64,000 nucleotides of DNA from Lysobacter_L cavernae (GCF_042648505.1 NZ_JBHRXK010000002.1:558001-622000), one strand, 5' to 3'; numbered from the stretch's first letter, positions 29,188 through 38,288 are shown. Notes: a model not told the origin generated them from the sequence alone. Made by a program: numbers and translations.

Positions 29188-29203
29188 GCAGAAACTGTGC
29201 CAA
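29188..29203 (-). promoter_or_regulatory. sigma-54-like promoter of the fimbrial operon
   Basis: The minus strand reads TTGGCACAGTTTCTGC, with GG at -24 and GC at -12 correctly spaced. It differs from the published consensus (YTGGCACGrNNNTTGCW) at two positions. Predicted start near 29176, giving a leader of about 70 nt. It sits in the 349-bp gap 29106-29454, which otherwise holds the Clp-like site and AT-rich sequence (29255-29290) but no gene. Confidence 0.5.
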
Positions 29204-29239
29204 ACCTGTCGAAAGGCCTAGGCCATTGGTCATTACGAT

Positions 29240-29255
29240 CGTGAAAACGGTCACA
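29240..29255. promoter_or_regulatory. Clp/CRP-like palindrome
   Basis: CGTGA-AAACGG-TCACA matches the TGTGA-N6-TCACA pattern bound by CRP and by Xanthomonas Clp in 9 of 10 defined bases. Centred about 70 bp upstream of the predicted fimbrial start; also upstream of the divergent lipoprotein gene. Confidence 0.5.
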
Positions 29256-29454
29256 TCTCGATTTAACAAACGGGATAAAGATCACATTTCCTTCACCCTG
29301 ACGACCAAAGCTGACGCGTCGTGTCAGCTTTCCGGCTGCAGGCAGGTTCGGGTGCGCCGAGAAGCCGTCGCCGTTCTCATTCCCGACCGGCACGGCTTGC
29401 CGCCGCCCGGGCCGCCGGCCAAGATTCCGTCAGCGACCGGGGGAGCCGCAGCCA

Positions 29455-30360
29455 ATGCCATCGAACCGACGTGCCATCGCCGCGCTGCTGCTCGCCGCCG
29501 TCGCGGTCGCGGGCGGCTGCGGGCGCGACGCCGCGCCGGTCGCCGAAACGGCACCGGCGCAACCGACCCAGGCGGTCACCCAACTGGTCGCCGACCTGCG
29601 CGCCAACGACCTCGCCGGGTACGCCCGTCACGCGGTGCCGCCGGCGCTGCACGCCCGGCTCGAAACCGCCTGGCGCGAGGGCCGCACGCGCTGGCCGCTG
29701 ACCGAGTTGCCGCTCGACGACCGCCTGCCCGGCTTCATCACCGCCCTGGCCGCCCCCGGCGCCGACAAGCAGCTGCTGACCACCTACAACCGCCAGTTCG
29801 CCGGCGCCCACGGCGAGCTGCGCTCGGCCGCGGCGACGCTGAGCCTGTTCGCCACCCAGTACCTGCGCAGCGAGGGCGACTACAGCGACGACGAGCGCGC
29901 CCACTACGTGCAGCTGGTCGCGGCGATGAGCCGCTGGGGCCAGCAGGCCCCGCTCGGTGACGCCCAACGCGCCCGCAAGGCGATCCCGCAGCTGGTCACC
30001 GCCGCGCGCCTGACCGGGCTGGCCGGACCGGACCGGTTCCGCGAGGCCGGCATGCAGCGCAGCCTGGAGCGGCTTGGACCGTTCTTCGGCCGCTTCAAGC
30101 AGGTGCTGGCCGGTTACGGGCTCAACCTCGACGCCGCCTTCGACAGCGTGCAGGCGACACTGATCGAACAAACCGGCGACCACGCCCGGGTCCGGCTGCA
30201 CTACACCCTGGCCGGGCAGGCAATCGAGGCCCAGCTCCAGGTCGAGCGCCGCGACGGCCGCTGGTACCTGCGCGACATCCTGCGCCACGCCGAGGCCGAA
30301 GCCGCGGCCACGTCGGACGCGGCGGTCGCCGCACCCGCCGCCGCGCGCCCGTCGAGCTGA
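29455..30360 (+). CDS. lipoprotein of unknown function
   Basis: 301 aa. Signal peptide and lipobox VAGGC (Cys near residue 22). The rest is mostly helical (LVADLRANDLAGYARHAVPPAL...) with a C-terminal RRDGRWYLRDILRHAEAEA segment that resembles the last strand and helix of NTF2-like or DUF4878-type stress lipoproteins, though I cannot assign it firmly. It precedes plsB by 26 bp on the same strand, so the two are probably co-transcribed; a link to membrane-lipid balance would be a guess. Confidence 0.75.
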   Translation: MPSNRRAIAALLLAAVAVAGGCGRDAAPVAETAPAQPTQAVTQLVADLRANDLAGYARHAVPPALHARLETAWREGRTRWPLTELPLDDRLPGFITALAAPGADKQLLTTYNRQFAGAHGELRSAAATLSLFATQYLRSEGDYSDDERAHYVQLVAAMSRWGQQAPLGDAQRARKAIPQLVTAARLTGLAGPDRFREAGMQRSLERLGPFFGRFKQVLAGYGLNLDAAFDSVQATLIEQTGDHARVRLHYTLAGQAIEAQLQVERRDGRWYLRDILRHAEAEAAATSDAAVAAPAAARPSS

Positions 30361-30386
30361 ACGCGGTTCCGACGCCGAAAGGCATA

Positions 30387-33167
30387 ATGGCCACGATGCC
30401 GAAACAGACGCCCCTGCCTTTTCCGCACGCCGCCCAGGCCGCGCCCCCCGGGGAGACCCCGCCGATCGCGGACGCCGACCCGAACCGCCCGCCCGTCGCC
30501 GCGGACGCCGCGGATGCGCACGCCAGTGCCGGGCACCGCGCCGCCGAGCCCCCGGCCCCGGCTGGCCCACCCGATACCGACCCGACCCAGGCCGAGCTGC
30601 CGATCACCCCGCCCGCGCCCCTGCACCGCCTGCCGCCCGTGCGGCGGCCGTGGTGGGCCAAGTTGCTGGGGCGGTTCATGGCGCCGTGGGTGCAGCTGAC
30701 CATCGAGCCCAGCAACCCGACCGCCGAAATCCCCGAGGAGTGGAGCGGCCGTCCGGTCTGCTACGTGCTGGAAGGCTACGGCCTGAGCAACGCGCTGATC
30801 CTCGAACGCGCCTGCCGCGAGACCGGCCTGCCGTCGCCGCTGCAGCCGCTGCCGGGCGACCCGCTGGGCCGCAAGCGCGCCTACCTCGCGCTGTCGCGGC
30901 GCAACGTCAACACCCTGACCCAGCTGCAGGCCCTGGCCGGCACCGCCCCGGCCACGACCAAGAGCCATTCCAGCTCGCTGGCGCGCCTGCTCGACGCCCA
31001 CCGCGCCGACCCGGCCCTGGACGTGCAGCTGGTGCCGGTGTCGATCTTCGTCGGCCGCGCGCCGGACAAGAGCAGCGGCTGGTTCTCGGTGCTGTTCTCG
31101 GAAAACTGGGCCCTGGTCGGCCGCTTCCGCCGCCTGCTCGCGATCGCCCTCAACGGCCGCGACACGCTGGTGCGGTTCGCGCCGCCGGTGAGCCTGCGCG
31201 AGATCGTCGACGAGGGCCTGCCGCCCGAGCGCACGGTGCGCAAGCTGTCGCGCGTGCTGCGCACCCACTTCCGCCGCATCCGCGCGGCGGTGATCGGCCC
31301 CGACCTGTCGACCCGGCGCCTGCTGGTCGACCAGGTGCTGACCTCGGCCTCGGTCAAGGACGCCATCGCCGACCAGGCCCGCCGCGACAACTCCAAGCTG
31401 GCCGAGGCCTGGAAGAAGGCGCACACCTACGCCTACGAGATCGCCGCCGATTACTCGCACCCGGTGGTGCGCTCGGCCAGCTTCCTGCTGACCCCGGTGT
31501 GGAACCGCATCTACCGCGGCGTGCTGGTCCACCACCTCGACCAGCTCAAGCAGGACGCGCCCGGCTTCGAGGTGGTCTACGTGCCCTGCCACCGCAGCCA
31601 CATGGATTACCTGCTGCTGAGCTACCTGCTGTACACGCGCGGCATCGTGCCGCCGCACATCGTCGCCGGCATCAACCTCAACCTGCCGGTGATCGGCACC
31701 ATCCTGCGCAAGGGCGGCGCGTTCTTCATCCGCCGCAGCATCCGCGGCAGCGCGCTGTACTCGGCGGTGCTCAGCGAATACGTCGCCCAGCTCGTCGCCG
31801 GCGGCCACTCGATCGAGTACTTCGTCGAAGGCGGGCGCTCGCGCACCGGCCGGCTGCTGCCGCCCAAGGGCGGCATGGTGGCGATGACGCTGCGCGCGTT
31901 CCTGCGCCAGCCAACGCGACCGGTGCTGTTCCAGCCGGTCTACATCGGCTATGAGAAGCTGATGGAAGGCAGCAGCTACCTCGACGAGCTGTCCGGCAAA
32001 CCCAAGGAGAAGGAATCGATCTGGGCGCTGCTGTGGGGCATCCCCAAGGTGTTGCGCAGCAACTACGGCCAGGTGGTGGTCAACTTCGGTGAACCGATCC
32101 GCCTCAACGACGTGCTCGCCGAGCACGCCCCGGACTGGGACGGCCGGCCGATGGGCGAGGAAGACAAGCCGGCCTGGCTGTCGCGCACGGTCGACGCCTT
32201 GGCCGATCGCATCCAGGTCAACGTCAACCGCGCCGCCGACGTCAACCCGATCAACCTGCTGGCGCTGGCGCTGCTGTCGACGCCCAAGCACGCGATGGGC
32301 GAGGCCGACCTGCTCGCGCAGATCGCGCTGAGCAAGACCCTGCTGGCCGAGCTGCCGTACTCCGACCGCGTCACCGTGACCCCGCATTCGCCGCAGGAGA
32401 TCGTCGCCCACGGCGAGGAAATCAGCGTGCTCAGCCGCACCGCGCACCCGCTCGGCGACGTGCTCGGCGTGACCGGCGACAACGCGGTGCTGCTGAGCTA
32501 CTTCCGCAACAACGTGCTGCACCTGTTCACCGCGGCCTCGTGGATCGCCTGCTGCTTCCAGAACAACCGGCGCATGAGCCAGGCCGGCGTGCTGCGCCTG
32601 GGCCGCAACGTCTATCCGTTCCTGCAGGCTGAATTGTTCCTGCCGTGGAGCGAGGAAGAATTCGCCCAGCGCCTGACCGACACCGTCGAGGTGTTCATCC
32701 GCGAGGGCCTGCTCGAGCGCGTCAACGAGGACGACGGCGGCATCCTCGCCCGCAACGCCGGCCAGACCGACGAGGTGTTCCGCCTGCGCGCGATCGGCCA
32801 CTCGCTGCAGCAGGCGTTCGAGCGCTACTACATCGCCATCTCGGTGCTGGTGAAGAACGGCGCTGGCACGCTCACCGCCGGCGAGCTGGAAAGCCTGTGC
32901 CAGCTCGCCGCGCAGCGCCTGTCGCTGCTGTACGCGCCGGCGGCGCCGGAGTTCTTCGACAAGACCCTGTTCCGCGGCTTCATCCAGAAGCTGCGCGCAC
33001 TCAAGCTGGTGTGGCCCGACGCCAACGGCAAGCTCGCCTTCGACGCGCGCCTGGACGCCTGGGCCAAGGACGCCAAGGTCATCCTCGGCCGCGAGCTGCG
33101 CCACACCATCGAGAAGATCAGCCCGGAAGGCGCCAAACCGGCGGCCGAGCCGCCACAGGCGACGTGA
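30387..33167 (+). CDS. plsB: glycerol-3-phosphate acyltransferase
   Basis: 926 aa (E. coli PlsB 807). Peripheral or inner-membrane enzyme that makes lysophosphatidic acid, the first step of phospholipid synthesis. The HX4D catalytic motif is CHRSHMDYLLLSYLL (His402, Asp407), followed by GGAFFIRRS and EYFVEGGRSRTGRLL, blocks that bind glycerol phosphate. A Pro/Ala-rich N-terminal extension of about 80 residues accounts for the extra length. A second in-frame ATG lies 9 bp downstream of the chosen start. Confidence 0.96.
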   Translation: MATMPKQTPLPFPHAAQAAPPGETPPIADADPNRPPVAADAADAHASAGHRAAEPPAPAGPPDTDPTQAELPITPPAPLHRLPPVRRPWWAKLLGRFMAPWVQLTIEPSNPTAEIPEEWSGRPVCYVLEGYGLSNALILERACRETGLPSPLQPLPGDPLGRKRAYLALSRRNVNTLTQLQALAGTAPATTKSHSSSLARLLDAHRADPALDVQLVPVSIFVGRAPDKSSGWFSVLFSENWALVGRFRRLLAIALNGRDTLVRFAPPVSLREIVDEGLPPERTVRKLSRVLRTHFRRIRAAVIGPDLSTRRLLVDQVLTSASVKDAIADQARRDNSKLAEAWKKAHTYAYEIAADYSHPVVRSASFLLTPVWNRIYRGVLVHHLDQLKQDAPGFEVVYVPCHRSHMDYLLLSYLLYTRGIVPPHIVAGINLNLPVIGTILRKGGAFFIRRSIRGSALYSAVLSEYVAQLVAGGHSIEYFVEGGRSRTGRLLPPKGGMVAMTLRAFLRQPTRPVLFQPVYIGYEKLMEGSSYLDELSGKPKEKESIWALLWGIPKVLRSNYGQVVVNFGEPIRLNDVLAEHAPDWDGRPMGEEDKPAWLSRTVDALADRIQVNVNRAADVNPINLLALALLSTPKHAMGEADLLAQIALSKTLLAELPYSDRVTVTPHSPQEIVAHGEEISVLSRTAHPLGDVLGVTGDNAVLLSYFRNNVLHLFTAASWIACCFQNNRRMSQAGVLRLGRNVYPFLQAELFLPWSEEEFAQRLTDTVEVFIREGLLERVNEDDGGILARNAGQTDEVFRLRAIGHSLQQAFERYYIAISVLVKNGAGTLTAGELESLCQLAAQRLSLLYAPAAPEFFDKTLFRGFIQKLRALKLVWPDANGKLAFDARLDAWAKDAKVILGRELRHTIEKISPEGAKPAAEPPQAT

Positions 33168-33185
33168 GCCTCCCGCGCCTGGCTG

Positions 33186-33395
33186 TCAGGCCGGTTCGTC
33201 CGGGATCAGCGCGCTCTCCAGTCGGGCGATGCAGTCCTTCAGCCACAACCGGCGCTTCTTCAGGCGCTTGATCGTCAACTCGTCGGCGTCGGTGTCGCCG
33301 ACCAGGCGGTCGATCGCGGCGTCGAGGTCGCGGTGCTCGAGCCGCAGCTCGGCCAGCTGGCGCGCAATGACGGCGGGATCGTCGCTTTCGATCAT
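33186..33395 (-). CDS. YdcH/DUF465-family small protein
   Basis: 69 aa, highly charged and helical. The stretch LRLEHRDLDAAIDRL followed by DELTIKRLKKRRLWLKDCI is the signature of the DUF465 (YdcH/SlyX-like) family. Function unknown; such proteins are small coiled coils. Convergent with plsB (18 bp between stops). Confidence 0.9.
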   Translation of the reverse strand: MIESDDPAVIARQLAELRLEHRDLDAAIDRLVGDTDADELTIKRLKKRRLWLKDCIARLESALIPDEPA

Positions 33396-33510
33396 GGTTG
33401 AAGCTTAGCGCGCGCCGACGACGGCCGTCACCGCGTCCCCGGCCAACGGCTGCGGCGCCCATCCGGCAGATCAGGTCCAGCCGATCAACTCCAGTAGAAT
33501 CGGCGGTCCG

Positions 33511-34416
33511 ATGAACACCGTCCTGTCTTTGCGCGAACCCCGGCCGCACGTGCGCACCGACCCGCGTCGCGCCCACGAGCAGCACAAGCTCGGCAAGCGC
33601 CTGCGTCGCCAGGTCGGCCGCGCCATCGCCGACTTCGGCATGATCGAGGACGGCGACAAGGTCATGGTGTGCCTGTCCGGCGGCAAGGACAGCTACACGA
33701 TGCTCGACCTCCTGCTGCAGCTGCAGAAAAAGGCGCCGGTGCGGTTCGAACTGGTCGCGGTCAACCTCGACCAGAAGCAGCCGGACTTCCCCGCGCACGT
33801 GCTGCCGGCCTATCTCGCATCGATCGGCGTGGCGTACCAGATCCGCGAGCAGGACACCTACTCGGTGGTCACCCGCGTGGTGCCGGAAGGCAAGACCATG
33901 TGCTCGCTGTGCTCGCGCCTGCGTCGCGGCGCGCTGTATGCGCATGCCGCCGAGCAGGGCTTCACCAAGATCGCGCTCGGCCACCACCGCGACGACCGGG
34001 TGGCGACGTTCTTCCTCAACCTGTTCTTCCACGCCAAGCTGGGCGGCATGGCGCCCAAGCTGCTGTCCGACGATGGCCGCCACGTGGTGATCCGCCCGCT
34101 CGCCTACGTGCGCGAGGACGACATCGCCGCTTATGCGGAAGCAAAAAAGTTTCCGATCATCCCCTGCAACCTGTGCGGCTCGCAGGAGAACCTGCAGCGC
34201 CAGCAGGTCAAGAAGATGATGGACGCGTGGGAGCGCGAAACGCCCGGCCGCATCGAGTCCATCGCGCGCGCGCTGGGTGACATCCGCCCGTCGCAGCTGA
34301 GCGATCCGAAGCTGTTCGATTTCGTGGCGCTGGGTCGCCACGGCGACGCGCCGCTGCCGGATGCGCACGCGTGGTTGGCGGGTGAAGCGCCGGCGTTGCA
34401 CGACGACACGACTTGA
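33511..34416 (+). CDS. ttcA: tRNA 2-thiocytidine-32 synthetase
   Basis: 301 aa. It thiolates cytidine 32 in certain tRNAs using ATP and an iron-sulfur cluster. The PP-loop SGGKDS (56-61), the CSLC cysteine pair (about 131-134) and the later Cys in PCNLCGSQENLQR that completes the cluster site are all present. Family length is about 310. A REP-type repeat pair lies between it and rdgC. Confidence 0.96.
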   Translation: MNTVLSLREPRPHVRTDPRRAHEQHKLGKRLRRQVGRAIADFGMIEDGDKVMVCLSGGKDSYTMLDLLLQLQKKAPVRFELVAVNLDQKQPDFPAHVLPAYLASIGVAYQIREQDTYSVVTRVVPEGKTMCSLCSRLRRGALYAHAAEQGFTKIALGHHRDDRVATFFLNLFFHAKLGGMAPKLLSDDGRHVVIRPLAYVREDDIAAYAEAKKFPIIPCNLCGSQENLQRQQVKKMMDAWERETPGRIESIARALGDIRPSQLSDPKLFDFVALGRHGDAPLPDAHAWLAGEAPALHDDTT

Positions 34417-34433
34417 TGCATTCAGCCTTTCAC

Positions 34434-34523
34434 CGTCATTTCCGCGAAGGCGGGAACCCAGGGACGTTGCCGTGACTTTTCAACAGCAAACGACGCTGGG
34501 TTCCCGCCTTCGCGGGAATGACG
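34434..34523. repeat. BIME-like inverted REP pair
   Basis: Arms of 28 bp at 34434-34461 and 34496-34523, inverted with a single mismatch (CGTCATTTCC versus CGTCATTCCC at the outer end), separated by 34 bp. The inner GGGACGTTGC resembles AGGACGTTGC at the 2351-2503 pair, so the spacer is related too. It ends 27 bp before the rdgC start and would be inside rdgC if a start at 34518 were used. Confidence 0.85.
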
Positions 34524-34550
34524 ATCTACACCCTCCCTTCAGGACCTTCG

Positions 34551-35456
34551 ATGTTCTTCCGCAACCTGACCCTGTTCCGCTTCCCGACCACCACCAAATT
34601 CGATGACCTCGACACCGGCCTCGGCGAGTGCCAGCTCAAGCCGGTCGGCCCGCTCGAACTGAGCTCGCGCGGCTTCATCTCGCCGTACGGCCGCGACGCC
34701 GAGCTGCTGACCAACCGCCAGGGCGATGCGATCTGGCTCACCGTCGGCGGCGAGGACCGGCTGCTGCCGGGCTCGGTGGTCAACGACATGCTGGCCAAGA
34801 AGCTGGCCGAGATCGAACACAAGGAGGGCCGCAAGCCCGGCGGCCGCACCCGCAAGCGCATCAAGGACGAGCTGATCGTCGACCTGCTGCCGCGCGCTTT
34901 CATCAAGCCCAGCCGCACCGACGCGCTGCTCGACCTCGGCCACGGCATCGCCGTGGTCGACACGTCCAGCCGCAAGACCGGCGAGAACGTGGTCAGCGAA
35001 ATCCGCCGCGCGCTCGGCAGCTTCCCGGCGCTGCCGCTCAACGCCGAGGTCGCGCCGCGCTCGATCCTGACCGGCTGGCTCGCCGGCGAGCCGCTGCCAG
35101 ACGGCCTGTCGCTGGGCGACGAGTGCGAGCTGCGCGATCCGATCGACCAGGGCGCGGTGGTCAAGTGCCAGCGCATGGAACTGCAGGGCGACGAGATCAA
35201 CAAGCACCTGGAGTCGGGCAAGCAGGTCACGCGGCTGGCGCTGAACCTCGACGACCACGTTTCGTTCGTGCTCGGCGAGGACCTGGTGGTGCGCAAGTTT
35301 AAGCTGCTCGACGGCGCCGTCGACCAGCTCGAGTCGAGCGAGCGCGACGACCTGCGCGCCGAACTCGATGCCCGTTTCGTGCTGATGGCCGGCGAGGTCA
35401 AGCGCCTGTTCAACGTGCTCGAAGCCGCGCTGAAGTTGTCCAAGGTCGAGGCCTGA
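34551..35456 (+). CDS. rdgC: recombination-associated protein RdgC
   Basis: 301 aa, same as the family (about 303). RdgC is a ring-forming, non-specific DNA-binding protein that limits RecA loading and supports replication. The N-terminus MFFRNLTLFRF and the GRKPGGRTRKRIKDELIVDLLPRAF stretch are diagnostic. ATG at 34551 follows AGGA; an upstream ATG at 34518 lies in the repeat and adds foreign residues. Confidence 0.96.
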   Translation: MFFRNLTLFRFPTTTKFDDLDTGLGECQLKPVGPLELSSRGFISPYGRDAELLTNRQGDAIWLTVGGEDRLLPGSVVNDMLAKKLAEIEHKEGRKPGGRTRKRIKDELIVDLLPRAFIKPSRTDALLDLGHGIAVVDTSSRKTGENVVSEIRRALGSFPALPLNAEVAPRSILTGWLAGEPLPDGLSLGDECELRDPIDQGAVVKCQRMELQGDEINKHLESGKQVTRLALNLDDHVSFVLGEDLVVRKFKLLDGAVDQLESSERDDLRAELDARFVLMAGEVKRLFNVLEAALKLSKVEA

Positions 35457-35470
35457 GCGGTCGTTCCCGT

Positions 35471-35492
35471 GCCGCGACCATGACGTCGCGGC
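35471..35492 (+). terminator. hairpin after rdgC
   Basis: GCCGCGAC-CATGAC-GTCGCGGC, perfect 8-bp stem 14 bp after the rdgC stop. No T-run, so termination is uncertain. Confidence 0.35.
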
Positions 35493-35550
35493 CCGGTCAC
35501 GTGGCCGCGGTGTACTTCGCCTATGCTGCCGCGATGACGAGTGCCCACGC

Positions 35551-36348
35551 GTGAGCGGCTGGTTCCGACTGCTGTCCGGCAAGCCGCGCCCACCGTCGCG
35601 CGGCATCGCCCGCGACGCCGTCACGATCACACTCGCCGACGGCCAGGCGGTTGAGGTGCAGCGTGTGCGCGACCCACGCGCGCGCCGGCTCAAGCTCAGC
35701 GTCGACGAGCGCGGCGCGCGCCTGACCCTGCCACTGCGTGCCAGCGATGCGGCCGGCGAGCGCTTCGTGATCGAGCACGGCGATTGGCTGGCGACGCAGC
35801 TGCGCAACGCCGGTAGCGTGATCGGCGCGTTGCAGCCGCACGTCACCGCGGCAGTGCCACTGCGCGGTGCGATGCAGCCGCTGCAATGGCACGACGGCCG
35901 CTACCTGCGCCTGGCGCTGGACGACGCCACGCTCGCCATCACCGCCCCGGCCACGGTCACCGATGCCGCCCTGCGCCGCACGTTGCGCGACTTCTACGAG
36001 GCGCAGGCGCGCGCCGACATCGGCCGCTGGCTGCCGCAGTACCTGCCCGGCCTGCCGCGGGCGCCGTCGCGGCTGCGCTTTCGCATGATGTCGTCGCAGT
36101 GGGGCTCGCTCGCGCCTGACGGCGCGCTCTCGCTCGACCTGTCGCTGATGCTGGCGCCGCCGCCGGCGTTCGAGTACGTGCTGGTGCATGAGCTGTGCCA
36201 CCTGATCCACGCCGACCACTCGCGCCGTTTCTGGCGCGAGGTCGAGGCGCGCTGCCCGCACTGGCGCGACCAGCGCGACTGGTTCCGCAGCGACGGCCGC
36301 CGCCTCAAGGCGACGCTGCACGCGTTGTGCGGCAAGCTGAAATCGTAG
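35551..36348 (+). CDS. YgjP-like metallopeptidase-domain protein (DUF45)
   Basis: 265 aa. The zinc motif HELCHLIHADHSRRFW (two His plus Glu, with a third His) and the preceding MSSQWGSLAPDGALSLDLSLMLAPP are typical of the DUF45/YgjP (WLM-related, M48-like) family. Likely a zinc-dependent peptidase, substrate unknown. The start is a GTG at 35551 (MSGWFRLL); an ATG 17 bp upstream is out of frame and ends immediately. Confidence 0.88.
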   Translation: MSGWFRLLSGKPRPPSRGIARDAVTITLADGQAVEVQRVRDPRARRLKLSVDERGARLTLPLRASDAAGERFVIEHGDWLATQLRNAGSVIGALQPHVTAAVPLRGAMQPLQWHDGRYLRLALDDATLAITAPATVTDAALRRTLRDFYEAQARADIGRWLPQYLPGLPRAPSRLRFRMMSSQWGSLAPDGALSLDLSLMLAPPPAFEYVLVHELCHLIHADHSRRFWREVEARCPHWRDQRDWFRSDGRRLKATLHALCGKLKS

Positions 36349-36387
36349 GCCCGCGCGTACGCGCGAACCGATGCGGTCACGGCGCGC

Positions 36388-37257
36388 TCAGCGCGTGAAG
36401 AAATCGCCGATCGCAGCGGCCACGCCGGCCGGGTCTTCCATGTGCAGGTGATGGCCACCGGCCAGCACGACCAGCTCGCCTTGCGGCAGCAGGCCGGCGC
36501 GCTCGCGGCGCAGGGGATCGGGCAGATAGGGCTGGGCGGGGTCGGCGAAGATCACCCGTGCCGGACACTCGATCCCCTGGACCAGGTCGCGCACCTGCGG
36601 TTCGGTCATGCGCGTCATCGTCGGCAGGGTCAGGCGCGGGTCGCTGCTCCAGACGAAACCGCCCTCCACCGGCGCGACCCCGCGCTCGACCAGCAAGCGT
36701 GCGACCGGTTCGCTCAGGCCATTGACCGCCATGCGCGCGCGCACCGCCAGGGCCAGGTCGGGGAACACGCGCAGCGGCTTGCGCGGCAACCCGCGCGTGG
36801 CCGCGATCGCCTCGCGCAGGCGGGTGACGGTGCGCTCGGGTGCCTCGGCCAGTGCGCCCAGCGCTTCGATCGCGAGCAGGCGCTCGACGCGCTGCGGGCA
36901 AGCCGCGGCGACCAGGCTGGCGATGCCGGCGCCCATCGAATGCCCGAGCAGGGCGAAGCGCTCCCAGCCCAGCGCATCGGCAATGTCGAGCACGCTGTTG
37001 ACCGCGCCGGCGAACGAATAGTCCGCGCCCGGGTGCAGGTGCGCGCTGGCGCCGTGACCGGGCAGGTCGGGCGCGACCAGCTCGATGCCGGGCAGGTGCG
37101 GCGCCAGCGGAACGAAGCTGGCGGCGTTGTCGAGCCAACCGTGCAGCGCGAGCACGCGCGGCACATTGTCCCGCGCATCCTGAGCCTGTCGAAGGACGCG
37201 CAGGCCGGTGATGCGGCCCAGGCGGGTGTCGAGGACGAAGTCGTGCAGCACCGTCAT
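36388..37257 (-). CDS. alpha/beta hydrolase
   Basis: 289 aa. Core motifs ALHGWLDNAASF (oxyanion region), GHSMGAG (nucleophile Ser), an Asp in IFADPAQPYL and the catalytic His in GGHHLHMEDP. Substrate unknown. The ATG overlaps the hemH stop (ATGA), so it is the second gene of a hemH operon. Oddity: residues about 20-26 (LRQAQDA) are encoded by a dispersed repeat unit at 37178-37196, giving a small insertion just before the first core strand. Confidence 0.9.
   Translation of the reverse strand: MTVLHDFVLDTRLGRITGLRVLRQAQDARDNVPRVLALHGWLDNAASFVPLAPHLPGIELVAPDLPGHGASAHLHPGADYSFAGAVNSVLDIADALGWERFALLGHSMGAGIASLVAAACPQRVERLLAIEALGALAEAPERTVTRLREAIAATRGLPRKPLRVFPDLALAVRARMAVNGLSEPVARLLVERGVAPVEGGFVWSSDPRLTLPTMTRMTEPQVRDLVQGIECPARVIFADPAQPYLPDPLRRERAGLLPQGELVVLAGGHHLHMEDPAGVAAAIGDFFTR
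37178..37196. repeat. TCCTGAGCCTGTCGAAGGA unit inside a gene
   Basis: 19-bp unit of the dispersed CTGAG-type repeat family (also 9391-9410, 57211-57224 and 57908 onward) read in frame within the hydrolase gene as part of RQAQD. Confidence 0.65.
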
Positions 37258-38288
37258 CCTTGCCACTCGTCCAGCGCGCGTTGCGCGATCGCCGCCAAGG
37301 CATGCGCGTGCGCCGGGCGGTCGTTGAGGCAGGGGATATAGCGCAACCGGCCGCCGCGCGCGGCGAAGTCCTCGGCCAGCATCATCGCCACCTCCTCCAG
37401 CGTCTCCAGGCAGTCGACGGCGAAGCCCGGCGCGACCACGTCGACCTCGCGCACGCCGCGCTGCGCCAGTGCCGCCAGGGTGTCGCGGGTGGCCGGCTCC
37501 AGCCAGCGCTCGCGGCCGAAGCGCGACTGGTAGCTCAGCGTCCAGGCGTCGTCGGCCAGGCCGAGGCGCTGCGCGATCGCGCGCGCACTGGCCTCGCACT
37601 GGCGCGCGTACGGATCGCCGGCATCGACGAAACGCTGCGGCAGGCCGTGGAAGGAGAACAACAAGTGCGCACCGGCGCCGTGCTCGGCGCGGTGGCTGCG
37701 GATCGAAGCGGCGACCGCCTCGATCCAGTCGGCCTGCGCGTGGTAGTCCTCGACCATGCGGGTCTGCAGACCCGTGGCGCCGGCCAGCACGTCGCCGACC
37801 GAGGCCGTGGTCGAGGTCGAGTACTGCGGGTACAGCGGCAACGCCAGCACCCGCGCGACGCCCTGCGCGCGCAGGACCTGCAGCGTCTGCGCCAGCGCCG
37901 GTTGCCCGTAGCGCATCGCCGCGACCACGCGCAGCTGCGGCAACTCGCGCTGCACCGCCTGCGCCAGCCGCTGCGTGTGCACCGCCAGCGGCGAGCCGCC
38001 GTCGTGCGCGCCGTCTGCGGCATCCGGCAGCCAGATGCTGGCGTACTTGCGCGCCACCTTGGCCGCACGCAGCGGCAGGATCACCAGGTGCAGCAACGGC
38101 CACCACAGCCAGCGCGTCAACGTGACCACGCGGCGGTCGTGCAGGAACTCGCTGAGGTAGCGCCGCACCGCCGGCGCGGTCGGTGCATCGGGCGTGCCAA
38201 GGTTGACCAGCACCAGCGCGGTATCGCGTGGCGCGGCCGTAGAATCGTGGGCGGGGGAAGCGATGCGGGCGGCGGCGGGCATCCGCAT
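37254..38288 (-). CDS. hemH: ferrochelatase
   Basis: 344 aa. It inserts Fe2+ into protoporphyrin IX, the last step of haem synthesis. Seen: LVLVNLGTPDAPT near the N-terminus, the FSFHGLPQRFVDAGDPY signature with the metal-handling His, and GFAVDCLETLEE with the conserved Glu residues. Start uncertain: ATG at 38288 or 38282, neither with a clear ribosome site. Overlaps the downstream hydrolase by 4 bp. Confidence 0.96.
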   Translation of the reverse strand: MRMPAAARIASPAHDSTAAPRDTALVLVNLGTPDAPTAPAVRRYLSEFLHDRRVVTLTRWLWWPLLHLVILPLRAAKVARKYASIWLPDAADGAHDGGSPLAVHTQRLAQAVQRELPQLRVVAAMRYGQPALAQTLQVLRAQGVARVLALPLYPQYSTSTTASVGDVLAGATGLQTRMVEDYHAQADWIEAVAASIRSHRAEHGAGAHLLFSFHGLPQRFVDAGDPYARQCEASARAIAQRLGLADDAWTLSYQSRFGRERWLEPATRDTLAALAQRGVREVDVVAPGFAVDCLETLEEVAMMLAEDFAARGGRLRYIPCLNDRPAHAHALAAIAQRALDEWQG

